A stretch of 64,000 bases of DNA from an uncultured Oscillibacter sp. (GCA_910583695.1 CAJTZL010000004.1:26336-90335), one strand, 5' to 3'. Shown: positions 46,929 to 55,538, numbered from the stretch's first letter. Notes: generated by a model not told the origin, from the letters alone. Translations and numbers: made by a program.

Positions 46929-47012
46929 CTGTCGGAATCGGGGAAACTGGCCGGGAAATCCCCCTCTCCGGTGGGCAAAATGCCGGAGAACCGGAGCCGC
47001 CCCCGCAGCAGA

Positions 47013-47036
47013 GTGAATATTCATCCTAATATTCAC
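47013..47036. promoter_or_regulatory. Perfect 9-bp inverted repeat, possible amino-acid regulator site
   Basis: GTGAATATT (47013-47021) and AATATTCAC (47028-47036) are perfect inverted arms around six bases; the halves resemble ArgR half-sites (TGAAT/ATTCA). It lies between the divergent pheB and amino-acid-importer promoters. A second ARG-like stretch is at 47117-47134, just before the importer -35. Confidence 0.45.
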
Positions 47037-47149
47037 ACCTTATCCGGCACTGCGTCTGAAAAGTGCACAAAGGAGCCGGAAGAGTCAGGAGTTTTTCGGC
47101 AATTCTGGAGAAATGCGCCAAATAAATATGCATGGATTCTGAAAAAGTA

Positions 47150-47178
47150 TTGACAGATTCGCCGGTCCGTGCTAAGGT
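47150..47178 (+). promoter_or_regulatory. Promoter of the amino-acid ABC transporter operon
   Basis: Perfect TTGACA (47150-47155), 17-bp spacer, TAAGGT (47173-47178), 83 bp before the binding-protein start. Confidence 0.7.
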
Positions 47179-47260
47179 AGCCACAGTTCCGGGGGGAGAA
47201 CGCCTCCCGGCGCCCGGTCCGCCGGGCAAAGACTTTTTGGATGAAAAGGATGATGGTATC

Positions 47261-48124
47261 ATGAAGAAGATGCTGACTCTGCTTTTGACCCTGGCCATGG
47301 TTCTGAGCCTGGCCGCCTGCGGCGGCGGGGACAAGCCCGCCGACAATTCCGGAGACTCCGCTCCCGCCGACACCTCCGCCCCCGCCGATACCGGCAGCGA
47401 AGACGCCGGAACGGACGCCCCCGCCTTCACCACCGTGGAAGAGGGCAAGCTCCACATGTCCACCAACGCCGCCTTCCCTCCCTATGAGATGACCACCGAC
47501 GCCGGTGACTTCGAGGGCATCGACGTGGAGGTGGCCCAGGCCATCGCGGACAAGCTGGGCCTGGAGCTGGTGGTGGACGACATGGGCTTTGACGCGGCCC
47601 TGCTGGCCGCCCAGAACGGCCAGAGCGACATGGTCATGGCCGGCGTCACCGTCAACGAGGAGCGGCTGGCGGTCATGGACTTCTCCGACAGCTACGCCAC
47701 CGGCGTGCAGGTGGTCATCGTCAAGGAGGACTCCCCCATCGCCACTTTGGACGACTTGGCAAACGCCCAGATGATCGGCTGCCAGAAGGCCACCACCGGC
47801 TATATCTACTGCTCCGACGACCCGGAGAACGGCGGCTATGGAGAGGACCACGTCACCGCCTATGAGACCGGTGCTCTGGCCGTCCAGGCCCTGGTGAACG
47901 GACAGGTGGATGCGGTGGTCATCGACAACGAACCCGCCAAGAGCTTTGTGACCGCCAACGACGGCCTGAAAATCCTGGATACCGAGTTCGCCGTGGAGGA
48001 CTACGCCATCGGCTTTGCCAAGGGCAATTCCGCCCTGCTGGACGCGGTGAACGCCGCCATGGCGGAGCTGAAGGCCGACGGAACCTTCCAGGACATTGTG
48101 GACAAGTATATCACCGCTGAGTAA
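47261..48124 (+). CDS. Polar amino-acid ABC transporter, substrate-binding lipoprotein
   Basis: A 287-residue family 3 solute-binding protein. The signal peptide ends LSLAACGGG with lipid-modified Cys20, followed by a disordered Asp/Ala/Thr linker (about 24-60). The mature part has the family marks NAAFPPYEMTTDAGDFEGI and DVEVAQAIADKLGLELV, and later VQALVNGQVDAVVIDNEPA. Ligand is a polar or basic amino acid by family. It heads an operon with permease and ATPase. Start at 47261 has AAGGA 12 bases before it, a little far; an earlier frame of 43 codons is rejected as it crosses the promoter. Confidence 0.92.
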   Translation: MKKMLTLLLTLAMVLSLAACGGGDKPADNSGDSAPADTSAPADTGSEDAGTDAPAFTTVEEGKLHMSTNAAFPPYEMTTDAGDFEGIDVEVAQAIADKLGLELVVDDMGFDAALLAAQNGQSDMVMAGVTVNEERLAVMDFSDSYATGVQVVIVKEDSPIATLDDLANAQMIGCQKATTGYIYCSDDPENGGYGEDHVTAYETGALAVQALVNGQVDAVVIDNEPAKSFVTANDGLKILDTEFAVEDYAIGFAKGNSALLDAVNAAMAELKADGTFQDIVDKYITAE

Positions 48125-48134
48125 ACACTCCGGC

Positions 48135-48164
48135 AAGGGCGGTCTTTCGGGACCGCCCTTTTCC
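48135..48164 (+). terminator. Hairpin between binding protein and permease genes
   Basis: 10-bp perfect stem (48135-48144 with 48151-48160), 6-base loop, TTTTCC tail. It likely stops part of the transcription or stabilises the 5' message so that binding protein is made in excess of the permease. Confidence 0.7.
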
Positions 48165-48200
48165 CACATGTGATCCATAAAACCGAAAGGAGACACCCCC

Positions 48201-48911
48201 ATGAAAGCTACGCTCCCGGAGCGGTTTTACACCGCCTTTCTGGAGGGAGACCGCTGGAAGCTCTATCTCCAGGGCGTCGCCTCCACCCTGGAACTGACCG
48301 TCATGGCCCTGATTCTGGGCATTCTCCTGGGACTGGTGGTGGCGGTGATCCGCACGGCTCACGACCAGCAGCGCCTGGGCCAGCACAACCCCGTTCTGGC
48401 GCTGCTCAACTTCCTGTGCAAGGTCTACACCACGGTCATCCGGGGCACGCCCATGATGGTCCAGCTGCTGATCTGGGGGTTTGTCATCTTCAAGACCAGC
48501 CGGAACCACACGATGGTGGGCGCGCTGGGCCTTGGCATCAACTCCGGGGCCTACGTGGCTGAGATCGTCCGGGGCGGATTGATGAGCGTGGACATCGGGC
48601 AGACCGAGGCGGGCCGGTCCCTGGGGCTGAACTATCTGGACACCATGCGCTTCATCGTCATTCCCCAGGCGTTCAAGAACATCCTGCCCTCCCTGGCCAA
48701 CGAGTTCATCACCCTGTTCAAGGACACCTCCCTGGTCCAGGCCATCGGCGGCATGGAGCTGGTGTATTATGCCCAAACCATCGGCGGCAGAACCTTCGAC
48801 CTCATGCCCCCGTATATCGGCATTGCGCTGATGTACTTAGTTCTGGTCATCATCTTCACCTGGCTTCAGGGACGGCTTGAAAGGAGGCTGCGGGAAAGTG
48901 ATCGACGTTAA
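48201..48911 (+). CDS. Amino-acid ABC transporter permease
   Basis: A 236-residue membrane permease of the His/Glu/Gln/Arg/opine type, with about five hydrophobic segments and the ATPase-contact (EAA) loop EAGRSLGLNYLDTMRFIVIP. The stretch YTTVIRGTPMMVQLLIWGF is also family-typical. It forms the channel with itself as a homodimer and couples to the ATPase encoded next, with which it overlaps by 14 bp. AAAGGAGA precedes the ATG. Confidence 0.93.
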   Translation: MKATLPERFYTAFLEGDRWKLYLQGVASTLELTVMALILGILLGLVVAVIRTAHDQQRLGQHNPVLALLNFLCKVYTTVIRGTPMMVQLLIWGFVIFKTSRNHTMVGALGLGINSGAYVAEIVRGGLMSVDIGQTEAGRSLGLNYLDTMRFIVIPQAFKNILPSLANEFITLFKDTSLVQAIGGMELVYYAQTIGGRTFDLMPPYIGIALMYLVLVIIFTWLQGRLERRLRESDRR

Positions 48912-49620
48912 GAACCTCTCCAAGTCCTTCGGGGACCATCTGGTGCTGGACGACATCTCCCAGCACATTCACCCCGGGGAAAAGGTGGTGGTCATCGGAC
49001 CCTCCGGCTCCGGCAAGTCCACCTTCCTGCGGTGTTTGAACCTGCTGGAGACCCCCAGCGCGGGAACCATCACCTTCCAGGGCACCGTCATCACGGATCC
49101 CAAGGTGAAAATTGATCAGGTGCGCCAGCAGATGGGCATGGTGTTCCAGCACTTCAACCTCTTCCCCAACATGACCATCCGGAGGAACATCACCCTGGCC
49201 CCGGTGCGCACGGGCCTGATGAAGCAGGAGGAGGCCGACGAGCTGGCCGGGACCCTGCTCCAGCGGGTGGACCTGACGGACAAGGCCGACGCCTATCCCA
49301 GCCAGCTCTCCGGCGGGCAGAAGCAGCGGGTGGCCATTGTCCGGGCTCTGGCCATGAAGCCCCAGCTGATGCTGTTTGACGAGCCCACCTCCGCCCTGGA
49401 CCCGGAGATGGTGGGCGAGGTGCTGGACGTGATGAAGGAGCTGGCCCAGGAGGGCATGACCATGGTGGTGGTCACCCACGAGATGGGCTTTGCCCGGGAG
49501 GTGGGCAGCCGGGTGCTGTTCATGGCCGACGGGAAGGTGCTGGAGGAGAACGCCCCGGCGGAGCTCTTCGGGAACCCCCAGCATCCCAGATTAAAGGATT
49601 TTCTCAGCAAGGTGCTGTAA
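48898..49620 (+). CDS. Amino-acid ABC transporter ATP-binding protein
   Basis: A 240-residue ATPase with Walker A GPSGSGKS (about 34-41), signature LSGGQKQR, Walker B LMLFDEPTSALD, and the switch His in VVVTHEMGFA, the full set for the GlnQ/HisP family. The GTG start at 48898 has GGAGG ten bases upstream; a TTG start earlier would place the ribosome site within the gene. It overlaps the permease gene. Completes a one-permease polar amino-acid importer. Confidence 0.94.
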   Translation: MIDVKNLSKSFGDHLVLDDISQHIHPGEKVVVIGPSGSGKSTFLRCLNLLETPSAGTITFQGTVITDPKVKIDQVRQQMGMVFQHFNLFPNMTIRRNITLAPVRTGLMKQEEADELAGTLLQRVDLTDKADAYPSQLSGGQKQRVAIVRALAMKPQLMLFDEPTSALDPEMVGEVLDVMKELAQEGMTMVVVTHEMGFAREVGSRVLFMADGKVLEENAPAELFGNPQHPRLKDFLSKVL

Positions 49621-49650
49621 TCGAACCGCTTGCGCAAATCGGAAAACAAC

Positions 49651-49678
49651 AGCCCTCCGGCGTATCCGCCGGAGGGCT
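49651..49678. terminator. Terminator between convergent genes
   Basis: 12-bp perfect stem (49651-49662 with 49667-49678) and 4-base loop between the ABC operon and convergent upp; the T-tail is interrupted (TGTCTCTT). Confidence 0.7.
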
Positions 49679-49684
49679 TGTCTC

Positions 49685-50317
49685 TTATTTCGTTCCGAAG
49701 ATCCGGTCTCCCGCATCCCCCAGGCCGGGGACGATGTAGCCGCTCTCGTTCAGCTTTTCATCCACCGCGCCGCAGTAGATGTCCACGTCCGGGTGGCTCT
49801 TCTGGATGCGGGCGATGCCCTCCGGCGCGGCCAGGAGGACCATCAGCTTGATGGTGGTGCAGCCGTATTCCTTCATGAAGCCGATGGCCGCCTCGGCGCT
49901 GCCGCCGGTGGCCAGCATGGGGTCCACAATCAGCACATCCCGCTCCGCCACGTCCTTGGGCATCTTGCAGAAGTACTTCACCGGCTCCAGGGTCTCCTCG
50001 TTCCGGTAGAGGCCGATGTGCCCCACCCGGGCACTGGGCACCATCCGCAAAACGCCGTCCACCAGCCCCAGCCCCGCCCGGAGGATGGGCACCACGGCAA
50101 ATTTCTTGCCCTTGAGCATGGGGGCGGTGGTTTTGCAGATGGGGGTCTCCACCTCGCAGGTGGTCAGAGGCAGGTCCCGGGTGGCCTCGTAGGTGATGAG
50201 CATGCCGATTTCGGACACCAGCTCCCGGAAGTCTTTGACGCTGGTGTTCTTGTCCCGGAGGATGGTCAGCTTGTGCGCCACCAGGGGATGATCCATAACG
50301 TGTACTTTTCCGTTCAT
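49685..50317 (-). CDS. upp: Uracil phosphoribosyltransferase
   Basis: Salvages uracil to UMP with PRPP. The 210-residue protein has the PRPP-binding motif LIVDPMLATGGSAEAA (about 130-145) and the C-terminal uracil-binding GLGDAGDRIFGT, both intact. Length is normal. AAAAGGAG is seven bases before ATG. It lies 44 bp downstream of tsaB on the same strand and may be co-transcribed; no clear promoter was seen in that gap. Confidence 0.96.
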   Translation of the reverse strand: MNGKVHVMDHPLVAHKLTILRDKNTSVKDFRELVSEIGMLITYEATRDLPLTTCEVETPICKTTAPMLKGKKFAVVPILRAGLGLVDGVLRMVPSARVGHIGLYRNEETLEPVKYFCKMPKDVAERDVLIVDPMLATGGSAEAAIGFMKEYGCTTIKLMVLLAAPEGIARIQKSHPDVDIYCGAVDEKLNESGYIVPGLGDAGDRIFGTK

Positions 50318-50361
50318 AAAAATCTCCTTTTTTGATTTGAATGGTCCAAAGCAAACCCGAT

Positions 50362-51063
50362 TCAGCCGCCCTGCTTCTCCCGCCGCAGCCGCTCCGCCTG
50401 AGGCGGCCGGAGGTACACCGGCGCCAGCTCCTGAGCCGTCACCAGTCCCCCCGCCCGGGCAATGGACTCCGCCTCCAGGGCAACGCTCACGGCGTTTTCC
50501 TTCACCAGATGGGCCGGGGCCAGACGGCAGGCAATTCCCGCCGCCGTCAAGAAATCATAGCACATCCGCCCCCCGTCCCCCAGGACGGTCTTGGGCCGGG
50601 GGTCGCCTCGCAGCTCCTCCGCCAGCTCCGCCAGGGCGATGGCCCGGTCCTCCGTCCGGCGGGTGAGGCATCCGTCCCGGGCCTCAAAGATGGCGTTGTA
50701 AACCTGCTGCCGCCGGGCGTCCATGGCACAAACCACCAGCCCGTCCAAAAACGAGACGTTTCGGGCCAGGGCCGCCAGGGTGGACACCGCCGCGCAGGGC
50801 TTGTCCGCCGCCCAGGCCAGTCCCTTGGCGGCAGAGACGCCGATGCGGACCCCGGTAAAGGACCCCGGCCCCGCGGAGACGGCCACCGCGTCCAGGTCCC
50901 CGGCGGTCAGGCCGGTATTCCGGAAAAGGAGCTCCACCAGGGGCATCAGGGTCCGACTGTGGGTCAGTCCCGTGTCCTGATAGGCGGAGGCCAGGACCTT
51001 CCCGTTCTCCGTCATGGCGGCGGAGACGGCCTTGGCGGCGGTCTCCAGGGCTAGGATCCTCAT
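50362..51063 (-). CDS. tsaB: tRNA threonylcarbamoyladenosine synthesis protein TsaB
   Basis: Scaffold partner of TsaD and TsaE in making t6A37 on ANN-reading tRNAs. The 233-residue ASKHA-fold protein starts MRILALETAAKAVSAAM and has the diagnostic AVSAGPGSFTGVRIGVSAAK (about 62-81). Its ATG overlaps the tsaE stop by four bases. TsaD is not in the window. Confidence 0.93.
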   Translation of the reverse strand: MRILALETAAKAVSAAMTENGKVLASAYQDTGLTHSRTLMPLVELLFRNTGLTAGDLDAVAVSAGPGSFTGVRIGVSAAKGLAWAADKPCAAVSTLAALARNVSFLDGLVVCAMDARRQQVYNAIFEARDGCLTRRTEDRAIALAELAEELRGDPRPKTVLGDGGRMCYDFLTAAGIACRLAPAHLVKENAVSVALEAESIARAGGLVTAQELAPVYLRPPQAERLRREKQGG

Positions 51064-51491
51064 ACCGGCCCCACTCCTTCCACTGTGATCACCCGCCAGT
51101 TTTCATTCTCCGGGCAGCGGGCAATGGACACGGCCACCGCGTCCTCCGGCAGGGCCTCCTCCACCCGTTCGCTCCACTCCACGGCGCAGACGCCCCCCCG
51201 GTCCAGGTAGTCCTCCCAGCCGATGTCGAAGAGGTCCCCGGCTCCCTCCAGGCGGTACATGTCGAAATGGAACAGGGGCAGTCCCCGGCCCTCGTACTCG
51301 TTGACAATGGTGAAGGTGGGACTCGTCACCCGGCCCTCATAACCCAGCCCCTGGGCAAGACCCCGGGTAAAGGCGGTCTTCCCCATTCCCAGTCCTCCCC
51401 GGCAGGCCACCACGGCCCCGGGGGACAGGGCGGCGGCCAGACGGCGGCCCAGGTCCTCGGTCTCCGCCTCGCTGTGAGAGATGTAGTCCAT
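51060..51491 (-). CDS. tsaE: tRNA threonylcarbamoyladenosine synthesis ATPase TsaE
   Basis: Small ATPase that powers the t6A machinery. The 143-residue protein has the Walker A loop GGLGMGKTAFTRG (Lys38, Thr39), the switch VTSPTFTIVNEYEG, and the family stretch FHFDMYRLEGAGDLFDIG. It is first in the tsaE-tsaB(-upp) unit with its own promoter, and is translated in coupled fashion with tsaB. Confidence 0.94.
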   Translation of the reverse strand: MDYISHSEAETEDLGRRLAAALSPGAVVACRGGLGMGKTAFTRGLAQGLGYEGRVTSPTFTIVNEYEGRGLPLFHFDMYRLEGAGDLFDIGWEDYLDRGGVCAVEWSERVEEALPEDAVAVSIARCPENENWRVITVEGVGPV

Positions 51492-51526
51492 GGGCGGGTC
51501 TCCTTTCCTGATTCTATAGTCGATTC

Positions 51527-51555
51527 AGTATACCACAAATTAAATAAAGTGTAAA
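51527..51555 (-). promoter_or_regulatory. Promoter of tsaE-tsaB
   Basis: Minus strand TTTACA (51550-51555), 17-bp spacer, TATACT (51527-51532), about 37 bp before tsaE. Confidence 0.75.
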
Positions 51556-51571
51556 AAGAAATTTTCCGGCG

Positions 51572-51600
51572 TTTACAGATTTTTTGATCTGTGGTAAAAT
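51572..51600 (+). promoter_or_regulatory. Promoter of the FtsW/RodA-type gene
   Basis: TTTACA (51572-51577), 17-bp spacer, TAAAAT (51595-51600), 41 bp before the start codon; back to back with the tsaE promoter. Confidence 0.7.
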
Positions 51601-51640
51601 AACTTGTTTTTGTACAAGCCCACGTTTCAAGGAGCGAACT

Positions 51641-52828
51641 ATGCTGAACCGATTGAAAGACACCCTCATCGACTTCATCCAGCAGGCGGATCTGGTGCTG
51701 CTGGGCCTTTGCACCACCGCCACCCTGTACGGCATCGTCCTGGTGTTCAGCGCCACCCGGTATATGAACTCCGACACGGGGCTCCGGCGAATGATTATTC
51801 AGTGCACCGCCCTGGCCCTGGGCGTCTGCGTGTATATTTTCTTCTCCATGCTGGACCTGGAATCCATCACCCGGAAATGGAAGTGGATCCTGGCCTTTAA
51901 CGTGGGGTTTATCCTCCTGCTGCGGACACCCTTTGGCGTCGCGGGCAACACCGGAAACCGGGCCTGGCTGAAATTTCCCCTGATTCCCTTTCAGATCGGC
52001 CCCGCCGAGGTGGTGAAGATCTCCTTCGTCCTGCTGCTGGCCAAGCAGATTGAGTGGCTCTGGGAGGAAAAGGAGGACTTGAAATCCTTCTCCTCCGCCG
52101 CCTTCGTCGCTGCCCACACCTTCGGCCTCTGCGGGCTGTACTTCCTGGTCTCCCACGACATGGGCAACGGCTTGGTCTTTGTGTTTATTTTTCTCTGCAT
52201 GGCCTTTGTGGCGGGCTTTGCCCTGCGGTGGTTCTTTCTGCTGTTTGCCGGAGTCGGCGGGGCTGTGGCCGCCGTGTTGCTACTGGAGCTGGTTCCGAAG
52301 GATATGATGTATATGCTGAACCGGTTCATCGTCTTGTTTGATCATAGCTTTGATCCCCAGGGGGTGGGCTGGCAGCAGACCCGGAGCCTGCTGGCCATCG
52401 GCTCCGGCGGGCTCTATGGGCAGGGCTACCTGAACGGCAGCCTGACCCAGAGCAGCAGCTGGTCGCTTCCGGCCAAACAGACAGACCTGATTTTCGCCGT
52501 CACCGGGGAGGAGCTGGGCCTCTTCGGCTGTCTGGCCATTATGGCGCTGCTGCTGGCGATTATTTTCCGCATCCTCCTGGTCGCTCGGAAGGCCCGGACC
52601 CCCTTTTACCGCTACGTCTGCGTGGGCATGGCCTCGATTCTGATTTTCCAGACCGTCATCAACATCGGCATGTGCCTGTTCGTCATGCCCACCATCGGCA
52701 TCACCCTGCCCTTTTTCAGCTACGGCGGGTCCTCCGTGGTCACGCTGTACATGGCCATGGGGGTAGTGTCCGGCATCAAGAAGCGCTCTCCGGAGATGCG
52801 GAGGGTGGCGAGGTCGCCCCTGCGGTGA
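51641..52828 (+). CDS. FtsW/RodA/SpoVE family peptidoglycan polymerase
   Basis: SEDS-family glycosyltransferase that polymerises peptidoglycan glycan strands with a partner penicillin-binding protein. The 395-residue protein has about ten membrane segments. Family marks are FQIGPAEVVKISFVLLLA (with the conserved Pro-Ala-Glu near residue 125), the loop with SLLAIGSGGLYGQG, FAVTGEELGLFGC, and the C-terminal PFFSYGGSSVV. It starts seven bases after AAGGAG. Without a partner PBP gene nearby the division, elongation or sporulation type cannot be fixed; the layout is slightly nearer RodA. Confidence 0.92.
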   Translation: MLNRLKDTLIDFIQQADLVLLGLCTTATLYGIVLVFSATRYMNSDTGLRRMIIQCTALALGVCVYIFFSMLDLESITRKWKWILAFNVGFILLLRTPFGVAGNTGNRAWLKFPLIPFQIGPAEVVKISFVLLLAKQIEWLWEEKEDLKSFSSAAFVAAHTFGLCGLYFLVSHDMGNGLVFVFIFLCMAFVAGFALRWFFLLFAGVGGAVAAVLLLELVPKDMMYMLNRFIVLFDHSFDPQGVGWQQTRSLLAIGSGGLYGQGYLNGSLTQSSSWSLPAKQTDLIFAVTGEELGLFGCLAIMALLLAIIFRILLVARKARTPFYRYVCVGMASILIFQTVINIGMCLFVMPTIGITLPFFSYGGSSVVTLYMAMGVVSGIKKRSPEMRRVARSPLR

Positions 52829-52844
52829 AAGAGAGGTCTTATCC

Positions 52845-53285
52845 ATGAACATCATCGACGGGCTCCAAAGCAAGAACAACCAGGAGGCTTACCAGCTGCT
52901 CCTCCTGCTGGAACAGCGCTCCGCCGAATCCGGCGAGCTGTACGGCTGCTTTGAGGATTTCATCGGCCTTTTAACAAGCAAACGCTCCTTCGTCCAAGTC
53001 CGGGGCTTCCGCCTGGCCTGTGCGCAAGCGCGCTGGGACACGGAAGGCAAACTCCTGGGAAGCCTGGACGCACTTTTTGCCGCACTCTATGCCGCCAAGC
53101 CTGCGGCGGTCCGCCAGTGTCTGTCGGCGCTTCAAAACGTCCTCCGCCGGAGGGCGGAGCTGGCCGGGGAGATTCTCTCCAGGCTGGAGGGCCTGGACCT
53201 GTCCCGGTACAAGGACACGATGCGGCCGCTAATCGAACAGGATCTCCAAACCCTGCGGGCCCTCGCCGGGCCGTCCGTCCCTTGA
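52845..53285 (+). CDS. HEAT-like helical protein, 146 aa
   Basis: A soluble all-helical protein with repeated amphipathic helices (NQEAYQLLLLLEQRSAES, then SFVQVRGFRLACAQARWD), suggestive of HEAT repeats; similar short clostridial proteins exist under the loose label SufBD-like. I cannot give a function. It starts 16 bp after the FtsW/RodA-type gene and probably shares its message, ending at the terminator just after its stop. Confidence 0.7.
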   Translation: MNIIDGLQSKNNQEAYQLLLLLEQRSAESGELYGCFEDFIGLLTSKRSFVQVRGFRLACAQARWDTEGKLLGSLDALFAALYAAKPAAVRQCLSALQNVLRRRAELAGEILSRLEGLDLSRYKDTMRPLIEQDLQTLRALAGPSVP

Positions 53286-53291
53286 GCGCCT

Positions 53292-53324
53292 CCGCCGCCC
53301 CGATTTTCCGGGGCGGCGGTTTTT
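53292..53324 (+). terminator. Terminator after the HEAT-like gene
   Basis: 11-bp perfect stem (53292-53302 with 53309-53319), 6-base loop and T-run 53320-53324. Confidence 0.85.
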
Positions 53325-53389
53325 CGCATAATTTCAAGGAATGGGAAAACACTACTCCCGTACCAATTCATACAGGAGGATGATTTCCT

Positions 53390-54373
53390 ATGAAACACCA
53401 TCTGACAAGAGCCGCCGCCCTGCTGGCCCTGGCGGCGGTGCTGCTGACGGGCAGCGCCTCGGCGCTGTTCGGCAAAAAGGCCGGCGACACGCCCCCGGAA
53501 GGCGCGCCCCAGGTCTGGGACCTGGAGATCCGGACCTACCGGGACATCCCCGGCCAGGGCCAGTTCCTGGCCTCGGACCCGGAGGGAGACGAGATGACCT
53601 TCGCCCTGGTGGACGAGCCCCGGAAGGGCACCGTGGTCATTGAGGGAGACAGCTTCACCTACACGCCGGACGAGGGCATCACCGGCTCCGACCGCTTCAC
53701 CTACACCGCCACGGACAGCCAGGGCCACGCCTCGGCTCCCGCCAAGGTCAGCGTAACCATTGACAAAACCCGCTCCGGCGTGGCCTACGCCGACGTGGAG
53801 GGCTGTCCCGCCGCCCGGGCCGCCCAGACTCTGGCGGAAAAGGGCATCTTCACCGGCGGAAAAATCGGGGACTTTTACTACTTCCAGCCGGACCAGCCCG
53901 TGAGCCGCAGTGAGTTTCTGGCCATGGCCCTGGAAACGGCGGGCCGGAAGGTGACGGGCGTCACCATGACGGGCTTTTGTGACGACGGGAGCATCCCCAC
54001 CTGGGCAAAGGCCTATGCCGCCGCCGGCGCGGCGGACGGCGTCATCCGGGGCAGCTCCACCGCTGAGGGCGTGGCCTTCCGGGGGGATGAAACCGTCACC
54101 TTCAACGAGGCTGCCACCATCCTGGACCGGGTACTGGATCTGGGGGACGTGGATTTGGAGGTCTGGTACGCGGACCGGGGCGCGGCTCCCTCCTGGGCGG
54201 CCCAGGCCGTGGGCAACATGGAGGCAGTCAGCGTCCTGTCCGCCGGGAGCTTCGGCAGCCAGTCCATGGAGCAGGCCGTGACCCGGGCCGACGCGGCGCA
54301 AATGCTGGAGGCCGCCGGCATCCTGCTGGAGGGCGGAGAGGAGCCCCGGGGGCTCTTCGGCTGGCTGGGATAA
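53390..54373 (+). CDS. Secreted Ig-like/SLH-domain protein
   Basis: A 327-residue exported protein. A signal peptide (about residues 1-26, cleaved after ASA) is followed by a cadherin/Ig-like tandem-repeat domain (about 45-125) with DPEGDEMTFALVDEP and DSFTYTPDEGITGSDRFTYT, typical of bacterial Ig folds in adhesins. The C-terminal 190 residues are SLH-like repeats (WAKAYAAAGAADGVIRG, VTFNEAATILDRVL, VTRADAAQMLEAAGIL), which anchor proteins to wall polysaccharide. GGAGGA precedes the ATG. A likely surface protein with its own terminator; ligand unknown. Confidence 0.88.
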   Translation: MKHHLTRAAALLALAAVLLTGSASALFGKKAGDTPPEGAPQVWDLEIRTYRDIPGQGQFLASDPEGDEMTFALVDEPRKGTVVIEGDSFTYTPDEGITGSDRFTYTATDSQGHASAPAKVSVTIDKTRSGVAYADVEGCPAARAAQTLAEKGIFTGGKIGDFYYFQPDQPVSRSEFLAMALETAGRKVTGVTMTGFCDDGSIPTWAKAYAAAGAADGVIRGSSTAEGVAFRGDETVTFNEAATILDRVLDLGDVDLEVWYADRGAAPSWAAQAVGNMEAVSVLSAGSFGSQSMEQAVTRADAAQMLEAAGILLEGGEEPRGLFGWLG

Positions 54374-54431
54374 GGCCGCGCTTCCAGAAGGGCCCCGCCA
54401 GGACCTCCGGCGGCGGACTGCGCAGAATTTT

Positions 54432-54466
54432 ACGGCCGGACAACCATCGGTTGTCCGGCCGTTTCT
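54432..54466 (+). terminator. Terminator after the SLH protein gene
   Basis: 14-bp perfect stem (54432-54445 with 54449-54462), 3-base loop, then TTTCTCC. Confidence 0.8.
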
Positions 54467-54772
54467 CCTTCACGGGCCTTTGCGGGCAGAGCCGGTTCCG
54501 GGCTCCTCCCTCCGACCGGCCGCCTGTTCCGCAAGCCCATGGGGCGGGAAAAACAAGGGACCTTGGGGAACCCCCAAAGTCCCGACGCGATTTCCCGGGC
54601 GGACGGCTTCCCCATCCGGGCTGCCGTGCCTCCGGGCCGCTGAAGATGCGCCCGCCTTGGCGGGGAAGGACCGGAACCGATCCCCCCTTGTCCCCCGGCA
54701 AAGGGAGCTTGTCTCCTTCCGCCCCTGCGGCAGACGCGCCTTGCCCCGGGCATCTGGGTCCGCCCTGTCCCC
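54467..54772. other. Non-coding stretch with nothing recognisable
   Basis: GC-rich gap of about 300 bp between the SLH-gene terminator and the end of the convergent DHFR gene. Open frames here lack ribosome sites and protein-like composition; no promoter, repeat or RNA was recognised. Confidence 0.5.
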
Positions 54773-55276
54773 TCAGTTTACCAGCTTCGTGTTGACGTAC
54801 TCGAAAAAGCGGAACTTCAGGCCGTCCTCCTCCATGGGCTCCCCCTGGCCGGCCACTTCCCAGTTGGGCAGCTTATCCAGATTGGGGAAGAAGGTATCCG
54901 ACTCCTTCACCTTGGTCTCCACCCGGGTGAGGTACACCCGGCGGCACCGGGAGAGCAGGGCGGCGTAAATGCTGCCGCCGCCGATGATCCACAGGTTTTC
55001 CGCCTCCGGCCCCCCGGCCAGGGCCAGGGCCTTCTCCGGAGAGGAAACCCCCTCCGCCCCCTCCGGCAGAACGGAGGGGTCCCGTGTGACGACAATGTTT
55101 CGCCTCTGGGGCAGGGGGGACCCGCCCGTGAAAAACGCCAGCCGTTCCGGACCCATGATGACGGTGCCGTTCCGGGTCAGGGCGTGAAAACGGTCCAGGT
55201 CCGCGGGCAGGGAGAAGAGCAGTCCCCCGTTCCGGCCAAAGGCCCAGCGCTGGTCTGCGACTACATAAGCGTTCAT
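54773..55276 (-). CDS. folA: Dihydrofolate reductase
   Basis: Reduces dihydrofolate to tetrahydrofolate with NADPH. The 167-residue protein has the Trp-bearing loop of the N-terminus (DQRWAFGRNGGLLFSLPADL) with the catalytic acid at Asp26, the cofactor site NIVVTRDPSV, and the motif LWIIGGGSIYAALL. The usual GRKT(F/W) after VIMG is replaced by VIMGPERLAFF, a small departure from the family. No thymidylate synthase gene is adjacent, which often is the case elsewhere. Own promoter at 55348-55376. Confidence 0.92.
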   Translation of the reverse strand: MNAYVVADQRWAFGRNGGLLFSLPADLDRFHALTRNGTVIMGPERLAFFTGGSPLPQRRNIVVTRDPSVLPEGAEGVSSPEKALALAGGPEAENLWIIGGGSIYAALLSRCRRVYLTRVETKVKESDTFFPNLDKLPNWEVAGQGEPMEEDGLKFRFFEYVNTKLVN

Positions 55277-55347
55277 ACATTCACCTCATACCGTATCGGG
55301 AAGCAGGTCCCGAAAAGCGGGTCTTGCCTTCGTTGCTGTGCCTGACT

Positions 55348-55376
55348 ATCTTACACATAACTATAGCAAATTTCAA
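55348..55376 (-). promoter_or_regulatory. Promoter of folA
   Basis: Minus strand TTGAAA (55371-55376), 17-bp spacer, TAAGAT (55348-55353), about 72 bp before the start codon. Confidence 0.65.
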
Positions 55377-55476
55377 GAAACCCGTGTGCCCAAATTTTCC
55401 GTTTCCGAGGCCCCGGTTTTTGCCGCTTCCGCCAAAGATGCGGAAAATCTTTTTCCAGGTTTGTTGGTTATTCAGG

Positions 55477-55505
55477 TTGCGGGAGGGCAAAAAGTGCGCT
55501 AGGAT
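55477..55505 (+). promoter_or_regulatory. Promoter of the AraC-MATE pair
   Basis: TTGCGG (55477-55482), 17-bp spacer, TAGGAT (55500-55505), 34 bp before the regulator start. Confidence 0.6.
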
Positions 55506-55538
55506 AGAGATCACAAACCGGGAAAGGAGGAAGCCGCC

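Noticed and set aside
54480..54968. Open frames in the gap after the SLH protein gene
   Set aside because: No ribosome site, low-complexity Pro/Arg/Gly composition and overlap with the end of folA.
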